Source of the DNA: Peteryoungia rhizophila
Lineage (GTDB): Bacteria > Pseudomonadota > Alphaproteobacteria > Rhizobiales > Rhizobiaceae
Length of the DNA: 64,000 nucleotides
Assembly: GCF_004912145.1 (NCBI RefSeq)
Contig: NZ_STGT01000006.1
Location: 1-64,000 of the forward strand
Reading direction: 5' to 3'
The notes beneath the pieces are model-generated. The model was not told where the DNA came from. It ran no database searches and saw only the letters and a program-made list of their open reading frames with translations. The position numbers were made by a program, and so were the translations under genes. Each line of letters starts with the position of its first letter. The first letter of the stretch is position 1. This document shows, piece by piece, positions 9,966 to 18,461 of this stretch.

Positions 9966-10853
9966 TTACTGCGCCTCCGGATAGAGCAGGGCGTTGAGGT
10001 CTCGTGCAGCGTCTGCGGCGCGCGGCCCGAGGCCGAGCAGGTAGAGACCGTCCATTGTCAGGAAGGCCTTGTTGCGGCCGGCGGGTGTGGCTGCCAGCGC
10101 CGGCAGTTCGAAGGCCTTCTCTGCCGTCAGGTGCTGGGCTCCTCCGCTCATCACAAGTACGACATCAGGGGCGGCTGCGATCACGGCCTCATCGGTAAGC
10201 GGCTTGTAGCCGGAGATGGTTGCCACCGCATTCTCGCCGCCAGCGAGGCGGATCATCGCGTCGGCTGAACTCTGGCTGCCGGCCGCCATCACGCGGCCAT
10301 TGGCAAGCGAGAGCGCGAACAGCACCTTCTTCTTCGGACCTGAGGCCGCCTGCGCCTTGGCTTTGATCGCCTCAAGGCTCATTTCGACCGACTTGGCCAG
10401 TTCCTCGGCCTTATCCGTCCGTCCGATGGCTGCCCCCACGGCACGGATCTTGTCGGGGATGGCCGAGGTCTCGGGTGGCGAGGGAATGCTGACGAAGGAT
10501 AGGCCGCTCGCTTTGAGAATATTGATGGAATCGACCGGGCCGGCGCCTGATTCTGCGATGATCAGATCCGGCTTCTGTGAAAGAACGCCTTCAGCGGAGA
10601 TCTGCCGGACGTAGCCGATATTCGGCTTGGACGTGGCTTCCTGGGGGTAAAGGCTCGTCGTGTCGACGGCCACCACACGGTCGCCTTCACCCAGCGCATA
10701 GATGATTTCCGTGACCGTGCCGCCGATCGCGACGATGCGCTCCGCATCCTTGGCGACAAGCGTCGAGGGATCGAGCAGGGACAGGCTAAGGGCGAGGGTG
10801 GCAGTGGCGGAAAGCACCTGGCGGCGCGAGGAACGAAGGGACAAAAATGACAC
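9966..10853 (-). CDS. hmuT: Periplasmic heme-binding protein HmuT
   Basis: The solute-binding protein that passes heme from the outer-membrane receptor to HmuUV. The N terminus carries SSRRQVLS followed by a hydrophobic stretch, resembling a twin-arginine export signal. The mature part begins near AERIVAIGGTVTEIIYALGEGDRVV, a cluster A-III binding-protein pattern, and the Tyr in DTTSLYPQEA is at the position expected for heme coordination. The open frame runs on to 11105, but GTG 10853 with AAAGG 7 bases upstream puts the export signal at the N terminus (295 residues). It is divergent from hmuQ; iron control through the shared spacer is expected. Confidence 0.9.
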   Translation of the reverse strand: MSFLSLRSSRRQVLSATATLALSLSLLDPSTLVAKDAERIVAIGGTVTEIIYALGEGDRVVAVDTTSLYPQEATSKPNIGYVRQISAEGVLSQKPDLIIAESGAGPVDSINILKASGLSFVSIPSPPETSAIPDKIRAVGAAIGRTDKAEELAKSVEMSLEAIKAKAQAASGPKKKVLFALSLANGRVMAAGSQSSADAMIRLAGGENAVATISGYKPLTDEAVIAAAPDVVLVMSGGAQHLTAEKAFELPALAATPAGRNKAFLTMDGLYLLGLGPRAADAARDLNALLYPEAQ

Positions 10854-10946
10854 GTACAAACCTTTGATCCGGGCGACAGCAGGCCGGCCATTCGCCTCCT
10901 TCCGATCGCCAATGATGAGACTGTCATGCCGGGAATAGGCCCCGAC

Positions 10947-10978
10947 ATTTAACTTGACTGCGATACACAAGTTTAAAT
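10947..10978. promoter_or_regulatory. AT-rich imperfect dyad in the hmuT/hmuQ divergent spacer
   Basis: ATTTAACTTG (10947-10956) faces CAAGTTTAAAT (10968-10978), complementary except for one extra T. Within it, TGA-N9-ACA resembles the TGA-N9-TCA pattern reported for RirA iron-responsive operators. It lies in the spacer that must hold both heme promoters. Which regulator binds (RirA, Irr or another) cannot be settled from sequence. Confidence 0.4.
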
Positions 10979-11091
10979 AGGAAGGCAACAGAGCGTGGTC
11001 GTTCCACCGCGGTGGATTTCGCAGTAAGCTGCTGTCCGCATACGTGCACGACCTCGACTGATCAGCATCTTGCAGAGAGGGATACAGACCC

Positions 11092-11436
11092 ATGTACATC
11101 GCCATGAACCGTTTTCGCGTCGTCCCGGGCTTCGAAGAAGCCTTCGAGAACCAGTGGAAGGCGCGTGAAGGCCGTCTGGCCGAAATGCCCGGCTATATCG
11201 AGTTTCACATGCTGAAGGGCCCCAAAGCCGAAGACCATACGCTGTATGCATCGCACACCGTGTGGGAGAGCCATGCCCAATTCGTCGCCTGGACGAAGTC
11301 GGAGCAGTTCCGCGCCGCCCATGCGCGTGCCGGCGAAAGCAAGGTCCAGTATCTCTCGGGCCCGCATTTCGAAGGCTTCGACGTGATCATCCACGAAGAC
11401 CGCTCTGGCAAGCGCTCCGCGTCCGAAGCTGCGTGA
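11092..11436 (+). CDS. hmuQ: IsdG-like heme-degrading monooxygenase
   Basis: A 114-residue protein of the antibiotic biosynthesis monooxygenase fold, matching the HmuQ/IsdG group that opens heme in the cytosol and releases iron. The conserved N-terminal Asn (AMNRF), the WKAREGRL helix, HTVWESHAQFVAW and SEQFRAAHA are as in rhizobial HmuQ. It is divergent from hmuTUV and 7 bases ahead of hutX, so the locus both imports and uses heme. The ribosome site is AGAGAGGG about 8 bases before the ATG. Confidence 0.88.
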   Translation: MYIAMNRFRVVPGFEEAFENQWKAREGRLAEMPGYIEFHMLKGPKAEDHTLYASHTVWESHAQFVAWTKSEQFRAAHARAGESKVQYLSGPHFEGFDVIIHEDRSGKRSASEAA

Positions 11437-11443
11437 GGGCGAG

Positions 11444-11962
11444 ATGGATACGCTGACCCAGACGACTGACGAAAGGTGCCAGCGGGCGCTCGCTGCGCTG
11501 GCCGAAAAACCTGATGGCGTGATCGAGCAGATCGCGGCGAAGGCCGATGTCACGCCGGCCGAAGTCCTCGCCATCCTTCCCGAGGGTGCGGCCATCCTGG
11601 TGCCGTCGGAGGGCTGGGAGCCGATCTGGAAGGATCTCACCTCCTGGGGCGAGATCCTGATGATCGTGCACACTGAAGACATCGTGCTCGAAGTCGAGGG
11701 CAGCCTGCCGGAAGGCAGTGAAGGCCATGGCTGGTTCAACATTCATGGCGACAGCCCGATCGGCGGGCATATCCGCAAGGAGCGCTGCGTTTCGATCGCC
11801 TTCGTGGATCGCGGCTTCCACGGACGTCGTTCGTGTTCCGTATGGTTCATGAATGCCGACGGCAGGGCCATGTTCAAGGTCTTCGTTCGTCGCGACAAGG
11901 AGCGCAATCTTCTGGAAGACCAGGTGTCGCGCTTCGAAGCGCTGCGCCAGGCGATCGTCTGA
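11444..11962 (+). CDS. hutX: Cytosolic heme utilisation protein, HutX/HuvX family
   Basis: A 172-residue protein related to HutX/HugX/HuvX, cytosolic heme carriers that hand imported heme to degrading enzymes. Family features are the early segment AEVLAILPEGAAILV, the WGEILMIVHTEDIVLEVEG strand pair, and WFNIHG with a His likely to contact heme, followed by IAFVDRGFHGRRSCSVWF. It lies 7 bases after hmuQ and is almost certainly co-transcribed, which supports the role. Confidence 0.87.
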   Translation: MDTLTQTTDERCQRALAALAEKPDGVIEQIAAKADVTPAEVLAILPEGAAILVPSEGWEPIWKDLTSWGEILMIVHTEDIVLEVEGSLPEGSEGHGWFNIHGDSPIGGHIRKERCVSIAFVDRGFHGRRSCSVWFMNADGRAMFKVFVRRDKERNLLEDQVSRFEALRQAIV

Positions 11963-11979
11963 GCAATTCCATCATGGCC

Positions 11980-11999
11980 GCCGGTCGGCTTCGACCGGC
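11980..11999 (+). terminator. GC-rich hairpin after hutX
   Basis: GCCGGTCG (11980-11987) pairs with CGACCGGC (11992-11999) around a GCTT loop, 18 bases after hutX. A T tract is lacking, so it may stabilise or pause the transcript rather than terminate it fully. Confidence 0.5.
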
Positions 12000-12083
12000 G
12001 ATCATGGCCTTTAACCCGTTCTTTCTTTTGCCTTTAACTGGATCTATTGTTCCGTCGAATTCATCCACCGACTGGACCCCGTC

Positions 12084-14687
12084 TTGATCCTATTCCGTTC
12101 GTTTTCCCTCGTCGTGGCGCTCTTTTTGCTCGCCCCGGGTTCCTCGCCCATTTTTTCTGCGCAGTTCGTCATGGCGCAGGACAGCAATCCCGCACCGGCT
12201 GCCTCTGCACCGGAGACACCTGCATCGCCAGACGCGACGTCCGTACAGCCTGTGCAGCCCTCAGCCGCTCCAACCGTGCAAGCTGCTCCACAGGTCGCAG
12301 CACCGCCGCGCGACGAACAGATCGTCGCGGCCGAGCGTCGCATCGAAGAAGAGCGGTCGCGTCTCTCCGCGCTTCGGGCGCAGGTCGAGAAAAATCCCGA
12401 GGAAGACGGCCTTCTGGCTGATGTGAAGGTCAAGGTCGATGCCCTCGTGCGCGACGCGCTGGCAATCTCGGTCGATCTGCGGCCGCGCATCGACGACATC
12501 CAGGCGCGATTGACCGAATTGGGCGAGCCGCCGGCAGAGGGGCAGCCTCCAGAAAGTCCGAGTGTCACGGAGGAGCGTGCTCGCCTCAATGCCGCCCGTG
12601 CCGAAGTCAATGCTTTGACCGGCCAGACGGAGGACCTCTCCATCGAGGCGAAGGCGCTTGCCGACCGGATTTCCAACATCCGACGCGCCCTTTTCACCAG
12701 CCGTTTGTTCGAGCATACCGAGATCAATGGAAGCGTTGTTGAGGAGGCGTTTCAATCCTTTTCCGCAGACGCGACGCGCGTTCAGCGCAGCATCACCAGC
12801 TGGTTGACCTTCGTCTTCAAGTTCAAGGCGCTGCCGCTGGCGATCGCCGTGCTTCTGTCGATGGCGCTCGCGTCTCTCATCCTCTTCCTCGAATACCGCC
12901 TGTTCGGCCGGATTAACCGTCGGGACACGTCGATCGAAGACCCGTCCTATCTCAGCCGCTTCTCGGTGGCATTCTTCTCGACAATCCTGCCGTCATTGGC
13001 GCTCAGCTTCTTTCTGTCCTCGACCTACTTCCTGCTCGATACGTTCAATGTGCTCAGGTCCGACATCTCACCGATCGTGGCGTCCATCTTCGGGCTGATC
13101 GGCCTCGTCTTCTTCATCACGGCGATCTCGCGAGCGGTGCTGGCACCGGCGGCGCCCAATTGGCGGCTGGTCCGGCTCTCCAACAAGGGGGCGCGCGACC
13201 TCAGCATCGCGATCTTCCTCATGGCCCTGGTAAACGGGGTGGACTACGTACTTTCGGTGATCAGCGAGACCTACAGTTCGCCGGTCGTGCTGACTGTGAT
13301 GAAGAGCTTCACTTCTTCGCTCGTCGTCGGTTTCCTGCTGCTCGTCGTTTCATTTCTGAGGCCGGTCCTTGCGCTCAGCGGCGATCCCTCGGCGCGGGGG
13401 CGACCATGGCCACGGGCGGTGTCGATCACGCTGCGGCTGATCGGCGCAATCCTTATACTGGCTGCCAGCATCGGTTATGTCGGGCTCGCCCGTTTCCTTG
13501 CGACCCAGATCGTGCTGACCGGCGCGGTCGTGGCGACCATGTATATCGGCGTCTTGACCGGCAAGGCGATCTCCGCGCCCAATCAGTTCGGTGAAACGCG
13601 TGTGGGCCAGTTCATCGGCCGCCGCTTCCGCCTCTCCGCCGTCGGGCTCGATCAGAGCGGGATTGCGGCTGGCCTATTCATCTATGTGTTCGCGCTGATT
13701 ACCGGCGTGCCTCTCATCCTCATGTCCTGGGGTTTCCAGCCGCGCGACCTGCAGCTGTGGCTGTTCAATCTCTTCACCGAGATCAATGTCGGCACGATCC
13801 GCATCTCGATCTTTGGAATTCTCGGCGGTGTGCTGCTCTTCGCGTGTGGTCTTGTCATGACGCGCTGGTTCCAGAAGTGGCTGGACGGAAATGTCATGGC
13901 GCGCTCACATGTCGATGGTGGCGTGCGCAACTCGGTCAAGACGGGTGTTGGTTATCTAGGTACCGCCATCGCCGGGATCATCGGCATTTCCGCGGCCGGC
14001 ATTGACCTTTCCAGCCTGGCCCTGGTCGCCGGTGCTCTTTCGCTCGGCATCGGTTTCGGTTTGCAGAACATCGTGTCGAACTTCGTCTCAGGCCTCATTC
14101 TCCTGGTCGAGCGGCCGTTCAAGGTCGGTGACTTCGTCATCACCGGTGTCAACGAAGGCATCGTCAAGCGCATCTCGGTGCGCGCGACCGAGATCGAGAC
14201 GTTCCGCCGCCAGTCGATCATCGTGCCAAACTCGGAACTGATCAACGCACCGCTCGGAAACTGGACCCATCGCAATCGGGTCCAGCGCTCCGAGGTGCCG
14301 GTTAGCGTGGCCTACGACTCGGATCCGCAAGAGGTGATCGACCTGCTGCTCGAAATCGTCACCGAGCGCGATGACGTTCTACGCAATCCGGAGCCGCATG
14401 TCGAGTTCCAGCGCTTTGGGGCATCCTCGCTCGATTTCGAACTCCGCTTTCATCTTGCGGATTTCGGCGAGGGTTTGCGCGTGCGAAACGAGGTGCGTAT
14501 CGAAATTCTGCGCCGGTTCCGCGCCCGCGACATCGTCATGCCCTTTGCGCATCAGGAGGTCATGCTGCATATCCAGGATCGCGACCGCGACGCATTGCTA
14601 CGGCGCGGCTCTCGCACAGCGGATATTCCGTCCGATGGTCAGGAGGAATTGTTTCCGGCGCCGGATGATGACAAACTCCTGCCATGA
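12084..14687 (+). CDS. Large mechanosensitive ion channel, MscS family with DUF3772 region
   Basis: An 867-residue inner-membrane channel of the MscK/large MscS type that should open on membrane tension to release solutes. A signal peptide (1-32) leads into a Pro/Ala-rich stretch and a charged helical periplasmic domain (about 75-215, DUF3772-like). Many membrane helices follow, then the MscS core with GIGFGLQNIVSNFVSGLILL in the pore and the beta domain start VERPFKVGDFV, ending in the cytosolic alpha/beta region. A TTG start at 12084 is used because it begins the signal peptide; no good ribosome site is seen, so the exact start is uncertain. It follows hutX by 121 bases and is probably separately transcribed. 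Confidence 0.9.
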   Translation: MILFRSFSLVVALFLLAPGSSPIFSAQFVMAQDSNPAPAASAPETPASPDATSVQPVQPSAAPTVQAAPQVAAPPRDEQIVAAERRIEEERSRLSALRAQVEKNPEEDGLLADVKVKVDALVRDALAISVDLRPRIDDIQARLTELGEPPAEGQPPESPSVTEERARLNAARAEVNALTGQTEDLSIEAKALADRISNIRRALFTSRLFEHTEINGSVVEEAFQSFSADATRVQRSITSWLTFVFKFKALPLAIAVLLSMALASLILFLEYRLFGRINRRDTSIEDPSYLSRFSVAFFSTILPSLALSFFLSSTYFLLDTFNVLRSDISPIVASIFGLIGLVFFITAISRAVLAPAAPNWRLVRLSNKGARDLSIAIFLMALVNGVDYVLSVISETYSSPVVLTVMKSFTSSLVVGFLLLVVSFLRPVLALSGDPSARGRPWPRAVSITLRLIGAILILAASIGYVGLARFLATQIVLTGAVVATMYIGVLTGKAISAPNQFGETRVGQFIGRRFRLSAVGLDQSGIAAGLFIYVFALITGVPLILMSWGFQPRDLQLWLFNLFTEINVGTIRISIFGILGGVLLFACGLVMTRWFQKWLDGNVMARSHVDGGVRNSVKTGVGYLGTAIAGIIGISAAGIDLSSLALVAGALSLGIGFGLQNIVSNFVSGLILLVERPFKVGDFVITGVNEGIVKRISVRATEIETFRRQSIIVPNSELINAPLGNWTHRNRVQRSEVPVSVAYDSDPQEVIDLLLEIVTERDDVLRNPEPHVEFQRFGASSLDFELRFHLADFGEGLRVRNEVRIEILRRFRARDIVMPFAHQEVMLHIQDRDRDALLRRGSRTADIPSDGQEELFPAPDDDKLLP

Positions 14688-14795
14688 ACGTCGCATTCAG
14701 CCGCCATTCAGGCACAATGCGGCACAAGAGGGGCAGGAGCGATCGGGATAGCCGACCGCCTATGAGAGGACGGAGCCTTCGGTTCCGCTGTGGGC

Positions 14796-15068
14796 ATGAA
14801 GCAGTTCTATGCGCAGCTGGTTGTCGTAATGGGTAGCGTGCTAGTCGCCGGACCGGGGCTCGCCGCCTCGATCCAAAATGTAGGGTCCTCGGCCGTTGTT
14901 CTCGTCGTCGTCGAGGATGGCAACAAGACGGAGGTTGCGCTGGATGCCGGCGGGTCGGATACGATCTGCGCATCTGGCTGTTTCCTGACGCTGCCCAATG
15001 GCGACCGGATCGGTCTGGCTGGCGGTGAAACGGTCGAAATCAAGGACGGGGTCGCTACGATCAAGTGA
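14796..15068 (+). CDS. Small secreted protein of unknown function
   Basis: About 90 residues with a clear N-terminal signal sequence (MKQFYAQLVVVMGSVLVAG, cleavage likely after GLAAS) and a small beta-rich mature part with two cysteines (TICASGCF) that could form a disulfide. I do not recognise the family. ATG 14796 is chosen to start the signal sequence; a GTG two codons upstream is possible. It lies between the MscS channel and the receiver genes with no obvious link to either. Confidence 0.65.
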   Translation: MKQFYAQLVVVMGSVLVAGPGLAASIQNVGSSAVVLVVVEDGNKTEVALDAGGSDTICASGCFLTLPNGDRIGLAGGETVEIKDGVATIK

Positions 15069-15222
15069 TCGATTCAAGGAGAGATCGTTCCTTATACCCC
15101 GATATTCCGAAATGCTTAACTATGACTTTGTCCAGGCGTGGCGACAGTTGCTCAATTAACGCTTCCGCAAAGGGCCTTTGATAGGTGTCTTGTTATCGAA
15201 CAGGTCACACAGAAGGCAAGTC

Positions 15223-16047
15223 ATGGCAGTTCTCGGCGTATCTGGAATGCAGTATTCGGGAGAAACCTTTCCCGATGTTCGGATCGTTCTCGGAGAGGAC
15301 TCCAACGTCTTCACCCAGATGATCAGTCAGCGCCTCAAGGAACTGATGGGCGTCGACATCGAAATCTGCAGAACCTTCGAAGATCTGCAAATGGCCAACG
15401 AGCTGTCGGACGAACCGGTTAAGCTCGCGATCTCGAACATCAATCTCCCGGGTGCCGAAAACGGCGAAGCGCTCGAATATCTGATCGACTGCAACATCCC
15501 GACCGTCGTCTTCACCGGCACCTTCCAGGACGAGATGCGCGAGAAGCTGCTGGCGAAGGACATCGTCGACTATATCCTCAAGGACAATGTCTTCGCGGTC
15601 GAGATGCTCGCGGAATCAGTCTACCGGTTCCTGACCAATCATCGCCATCATGTGCTCATCGTCGATGACAGCCCGACGGCGCGTGCGCTGCTGTCGAGCC
15701 GTTTGCGCCGCTACAATTTCCGAGTGAGCCTTGCAGACAGCGGCGCGAAGGCGATCGAAATTCTGAAGGCCAATCCGGACATCGGCCTCGTGGTCACCGA
15801 CTACAACATGCCCGACATCGACGGTTTCGAGCTAACACGGCGCATTCGTTCGGTGCGCGGATCCCATGAACTGCGCATCATCGGCGTTTCATCTTCGACG
15901 AACCGTCTCTTGTCGGCGCGTTTCTTGAAGGTTGGCGGCAATGATTTCATGTTGCGCCCCTTCATCGACGAAGAGTTCTACTGCCGCGTCAACCAGAATC
16001 TCGACACGCTGGTGCAGATTAAAGCTGCGCAAGCCCGCAAAAAATAG
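15223..16047 (+). CDS. Response regulator with two receiver domains
   Basis: A 274-residue protein made only of two CheY-like receivers, REC1 (about 19-138) and REC2 (about 143-265), with no output domain. REC2 has the acidic pair Asp148-Asp149 and phospho-acceptor Asp193 in VTDYNMPD, but its usual Lys of the KPF motif is Arg (LRPF). In REC1 the phospho-acceptor position is Asn72 (ISNINLPG), so that domain should not be phosphorylated normally. Both receivers align with those of the next gene, suggesting tandem duplication. The start ATG 15223 follows AAGGCA. It probably acts as a phosphate sink or protein partner in a pathway ending in the neighbouring diguanylate cyclase; that is inference. 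Confidence 0.9.
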   Translation: MAVLGVSGMQYSGETFPDVRIVLGEDSNVFTQMISQRLKELMGVDIEICRTFEDLQMANELSDEPVKLAISNINLPGAENGEALEYLIDCNIPTVVFTGTFQDEMREKLLAKDIVDYILKDNVFAVEMLAESVYRFLTNHRHHVLIVDDSPTARALLSSRLRRYNFRVSLADSGAKAIEILKANPDIGLVVTDYNMPDIDGFELTRRIRSVRGSHELRIIGVSSSTNRLLSARFLKVGGNDFMLRPFIDEEFYCRVNQNLDTLVQIKAAQARKK

Positions 16048-16090
16048 GTGCGACTTATAATCAACGTCGCTACAGTCCTGCTATTGGGGG

Positions 16091-16111
16091 AGATCGCTTA
16101 TTAAGCGATCT
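16091..16111. promoter_or_regulatory. Perfect inverted repeat before the REC-REC-GGDEF gene
   Basis: AGATCGCTT (16091-16099) and AAGCGATCT (16103-16111) are exact complements around ATT. A perfect TATAAT sits at 16056-16061, without a good -35, so the repeat could lie in a short leader, 21 bases before the start codon and just before the ribosome site. It may be an operator, a leader hairpin, or a weak terminator of the preceding gene. Confidence 0.6.
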
Positions 16112-16132
16112 TGGTAGAATGGCAGGTAATTT

Positions 16133-17455
16133 ATGTATTTTCCTGAGCAGATTTATGCGCGCGAGCCGTCGATGCAGCGCAGTCGGGCCGAGCAGGGGCG
16201 GATTCTGATTATCGAGGACTCGCGATCTTTGTCCTCGATCATGCGCCACAAACTCGAGAATGATTTCTTCTGCCAGGTAACCCAGTGTGCCTCCGCAGAC
16301 GTCTTCAGGGAGGTCATGCAGGGCGGCCAGACTTTCGACGTGGCGGTCGTCGATCTCAACCTGCCGGGTGCCTCGAATGGCGAAGTGCTCGATTCCGTGA
16401 TCGCCGAGCGTATTCCGGCCGTGGTCTTCACCGCCGATTTCGATCGGGACCTCCGCGAGCGGCTGCTGCAGAAGGGGGTCGCCGACTATCACGTCAAGAA
16501 CAATGAGAATGCGATCGACCTGGTCATTTCCTCGGTCGTCCGGCTTCTCGGAAATCGCGATGTCGGCGTGCTCGTGGTCGATGACCTGCCGTCTGCCCGC
16601 ACCATGCTGGCAGACCTTCTGCGGGTGCAGAAATTCCAGGTCTACGAAGCGTCAACAGGTTACCAGGCGATGGATATCCTCGCGCGCCAGCCGCATATCG
16701 AGTTGGTGATCACCGACTATCATATGCCCGACATGGACGGTTACGAGCTCACACGGCGGATTCGACGCGAGCACAACAGCGACCGGCTCCGCATCATCGG
16801 TATCTCGTCGTCGGCCGATCGGCTTCTGTCGGCGAGTTTCCTCAAGGCCGGTGCCAATGATTTCGTCTACCGGCCCTATGTCATCGAAGAACTGCAATGC
16901 CGGATCCAGCACAATATCGAGACGCTGACACAACTCCGGCAGCTGCGTGTCGCGGCCTTCAGTGACTATCTGACGGGTTTGCCAAACCGGCGCTATTTCT
17001 TCGACGCGGGGCCGGCACAGGTCGCTGGTCGGCTGGAGCGGGGAGAGCCCTGCTGCATCGCCATGCTCGACATCGACCATTTCAAGAAACTGAATGACAC
17101 CTATGGTCACGAGATCGGCGATCGCGTGCTCCAGGCGGTCGGCACGAAGCTCGCCCGCAGGCTGGAGGGAAGCGGACATCTCCTGGCGCGGCTCGGCGGC
17201 GAGGAATTCAGCGTGCTGATGCTGGGGCTCGATGTCGAAGCCGGTTCGGCACTCTGCGAAACCCTGCGGGAGGAGATCGAATCCCTGCGTGTCGCGTTGG
17301 ACGATCAGGACTTGAACGTTACGATCTCGATCGGGCTCGCCGAGATCGCCGGACGCGAAAGTTTCAGCAATTATCTCGCCGCCGCCGACCAGCTGCTTTA
17401 CCTCGCCAAGAGTTATGGTCGTAACAGGGTCTACTCGGAAACCATGTTGTCCTGA
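16133..17455 (+). CDS. PleD-like response regulator diguanylate cyclase (REC-REC-GGDEF)
   Basis: A 440-residue protein with REC1 (about 23-138), REC2 (about 145-262) and a C-terminal GGDEF domain. REC1 is complete: Glu28-Asp29, acceptor Asp74, Thr100 and Lys122. REC2 has Asp150-Asp151 and Asp195 but Arg in place of the conserved Lys (VYRPY), as in the neighbour. The cyclase domain has SDYLTGLPNRR, LDIDHFKKLND and intact GGEEF at 355-359, so it should make cyclic di-GMP; an RxxD inhibitory site is not seen. The architecture matches Caulobacter PleD, but orthology is not claimed. The next gene downstream encodes an unrelated exporter ATPase. Confidence 0.92.
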   Translation: MYFPEQIYAREPSMQRSRAEQGRILIIEDSRSLSSIMRHKLENDFFCQVTQCASADVFREVMQGGQTFDVAVVDLNLPGASNGEVLDSVIAERIPAVVFTADFDRDLRERLLQKGVADYHVKNNENAIDLVISSVVRLLGNRDVGVLVVDDLPSARTMLADLLRVQKFQVYEASTGYQAMDILARQPHIELVITDYHMPDMDGYELTRRIRREHNSDRLRIIGISSSADRLLSASFLKAGANDFVYRPYVIEELQCRIQHNIETLTQLRQLRVAAFSDYLTGLPNRRYFFDAGPAQVAGRLERGEPCCIAMLDIDHFKKLNDTYGHEIGDRVLQAVGTKLARRLEGSGHLLARLGGEEFSVLMLGLDVEAGSALCETLREEIESLRVALDDQDLNVTISIGLAEIAGRESFSNYLAAADQLLYLAKSYGRNRVYSETMLS

Positions 17456-17534
17456 TTCGTCTGCAATCGGGCACTGGTCGCGCCGAAGCTGGGTGCCTAT
17501 ATGTGGGCGACCTTCCGCAGACCGGAGTGCCCTC

Positions 17535-18461
17535 ATGGCCCCCATTATCTCCATAAATTCCCTCTCCAAGACCTATTCCAACGGGTTCACGGCCCTGGAC
17601 AATGTCAGTTTCGACATAGAAGAGGGCGAGATCCTCGCGCTTCTTGGTCCGAACGGCGCCGGAAAGACGACGCTGATTTCGATCATCTGCGGCATCACCA
17701 ATCCAAGCGGCGGGCAAGTGACAGTCTCCGGCCACGATGTGGTGACCGAGTTTCGCAAGACGCGGGGCGAGATCGGTCTGGTGCCGCAGGAACTCACCAC
17801 CGACATGTTCGAGACCGTCTTCAACACTGTGAGCTTTTCGCGCGGCCTTCACGGCAAGAAGCCCGATCCTGCCTATATCGATCAGGTCCTGAAGGATCTC
17901 AGCCTCTTCGAGAAGCGCGACAACACGCTGCGCGAGCTTTCGGGCGGCATGAAACGGCGGGTGCTGATCGCCAAGGCGCTGTCGCACCAGCCACGCATCC
18001 TGTTCCTCGACGAGCCGACGGCCGGCGTTGACGTCGCGCTGCGCAAGGACATGTGGCAGCTTGTCGAGCGCTTGCGCAAGACCGGCGTCACGATCATCCT
18101 GACCACCCATTACATCGAAGAGGCGCAGGGGATCGCCGACCGGGTCGGTATCATCAACAGGGGCAAGCTGCTGCTCGTCGAGGAAAAGAACGCCCTGATG
18201 CGCAAGCTCGGGCGCAAGCAGCTGACAATCGAACTGCTCGAGCCGATCGACGCCATTCCGAAGAGCCTCGATAGTTATTCACTGACGCTCGGCGAGGGCG
18301 GCAAGGAACTGGTCTACGACTACGACCTGGGAAGTGGAGACGGCGAGATTGCAAGGCTTCTGCTGGCGATCGATTCAGCCAACCTGCGGTTCGAAGACGT
18401 GTCGACCCGCCAGACTTCCCTCGAAGATATCTTCGTCTCGCTGATCGGAGAGGCCGCATGA
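17535..18461 (+). CDS. ABC-2 type exporter ATP-binding protein
   Basis: A 308-residue ATPase of the NodI/CcmA/DrrA type that powers an exporter with the next gene product. Walker A GPNGAGKTT, the signature LSGGMKRRVLIAKAL, Walker B ILFLDEPTAGVD and switch TTHYIEEAQ are all intact; the last 90 residues form a regulatory tail. ATG 17535 with GGAG 7 bases upstream is preferred over the longer frame from 17415, which overlaps the preceding gene. Its stop overlaps the permease start (ATGA). The cargo is unknown: a lipid, polysaccharide or small molecule are all possible for this family. Confidence 0.93.
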   Translation: MAPIISINSLSKTYSNGFTALDNVSFDIEEGEILALLGPNGAGKTTLISIICGITNPSGGQVTVSGHDVVTEFRKTRGEIGLVPQELTTDMFETVFNTVSFSRGLHGKKPDPAYIDQVLKDLSLFEKRDNTLRELSGGMKRRVLIAKALSHQPRILFLDEPTAGVDVALRKDMWQLVERLRKTGVTIILTTHYIEEAQGIADRVGIINRGKLLLVEEKNALMRKLGRKQLTIELLEPIDAIPKSLDSYSLTLGEGGKELVYDYDLGSGDGEIARLLLAIDSANLRFEDVSTRQTSLEDIFVSLIGEAA

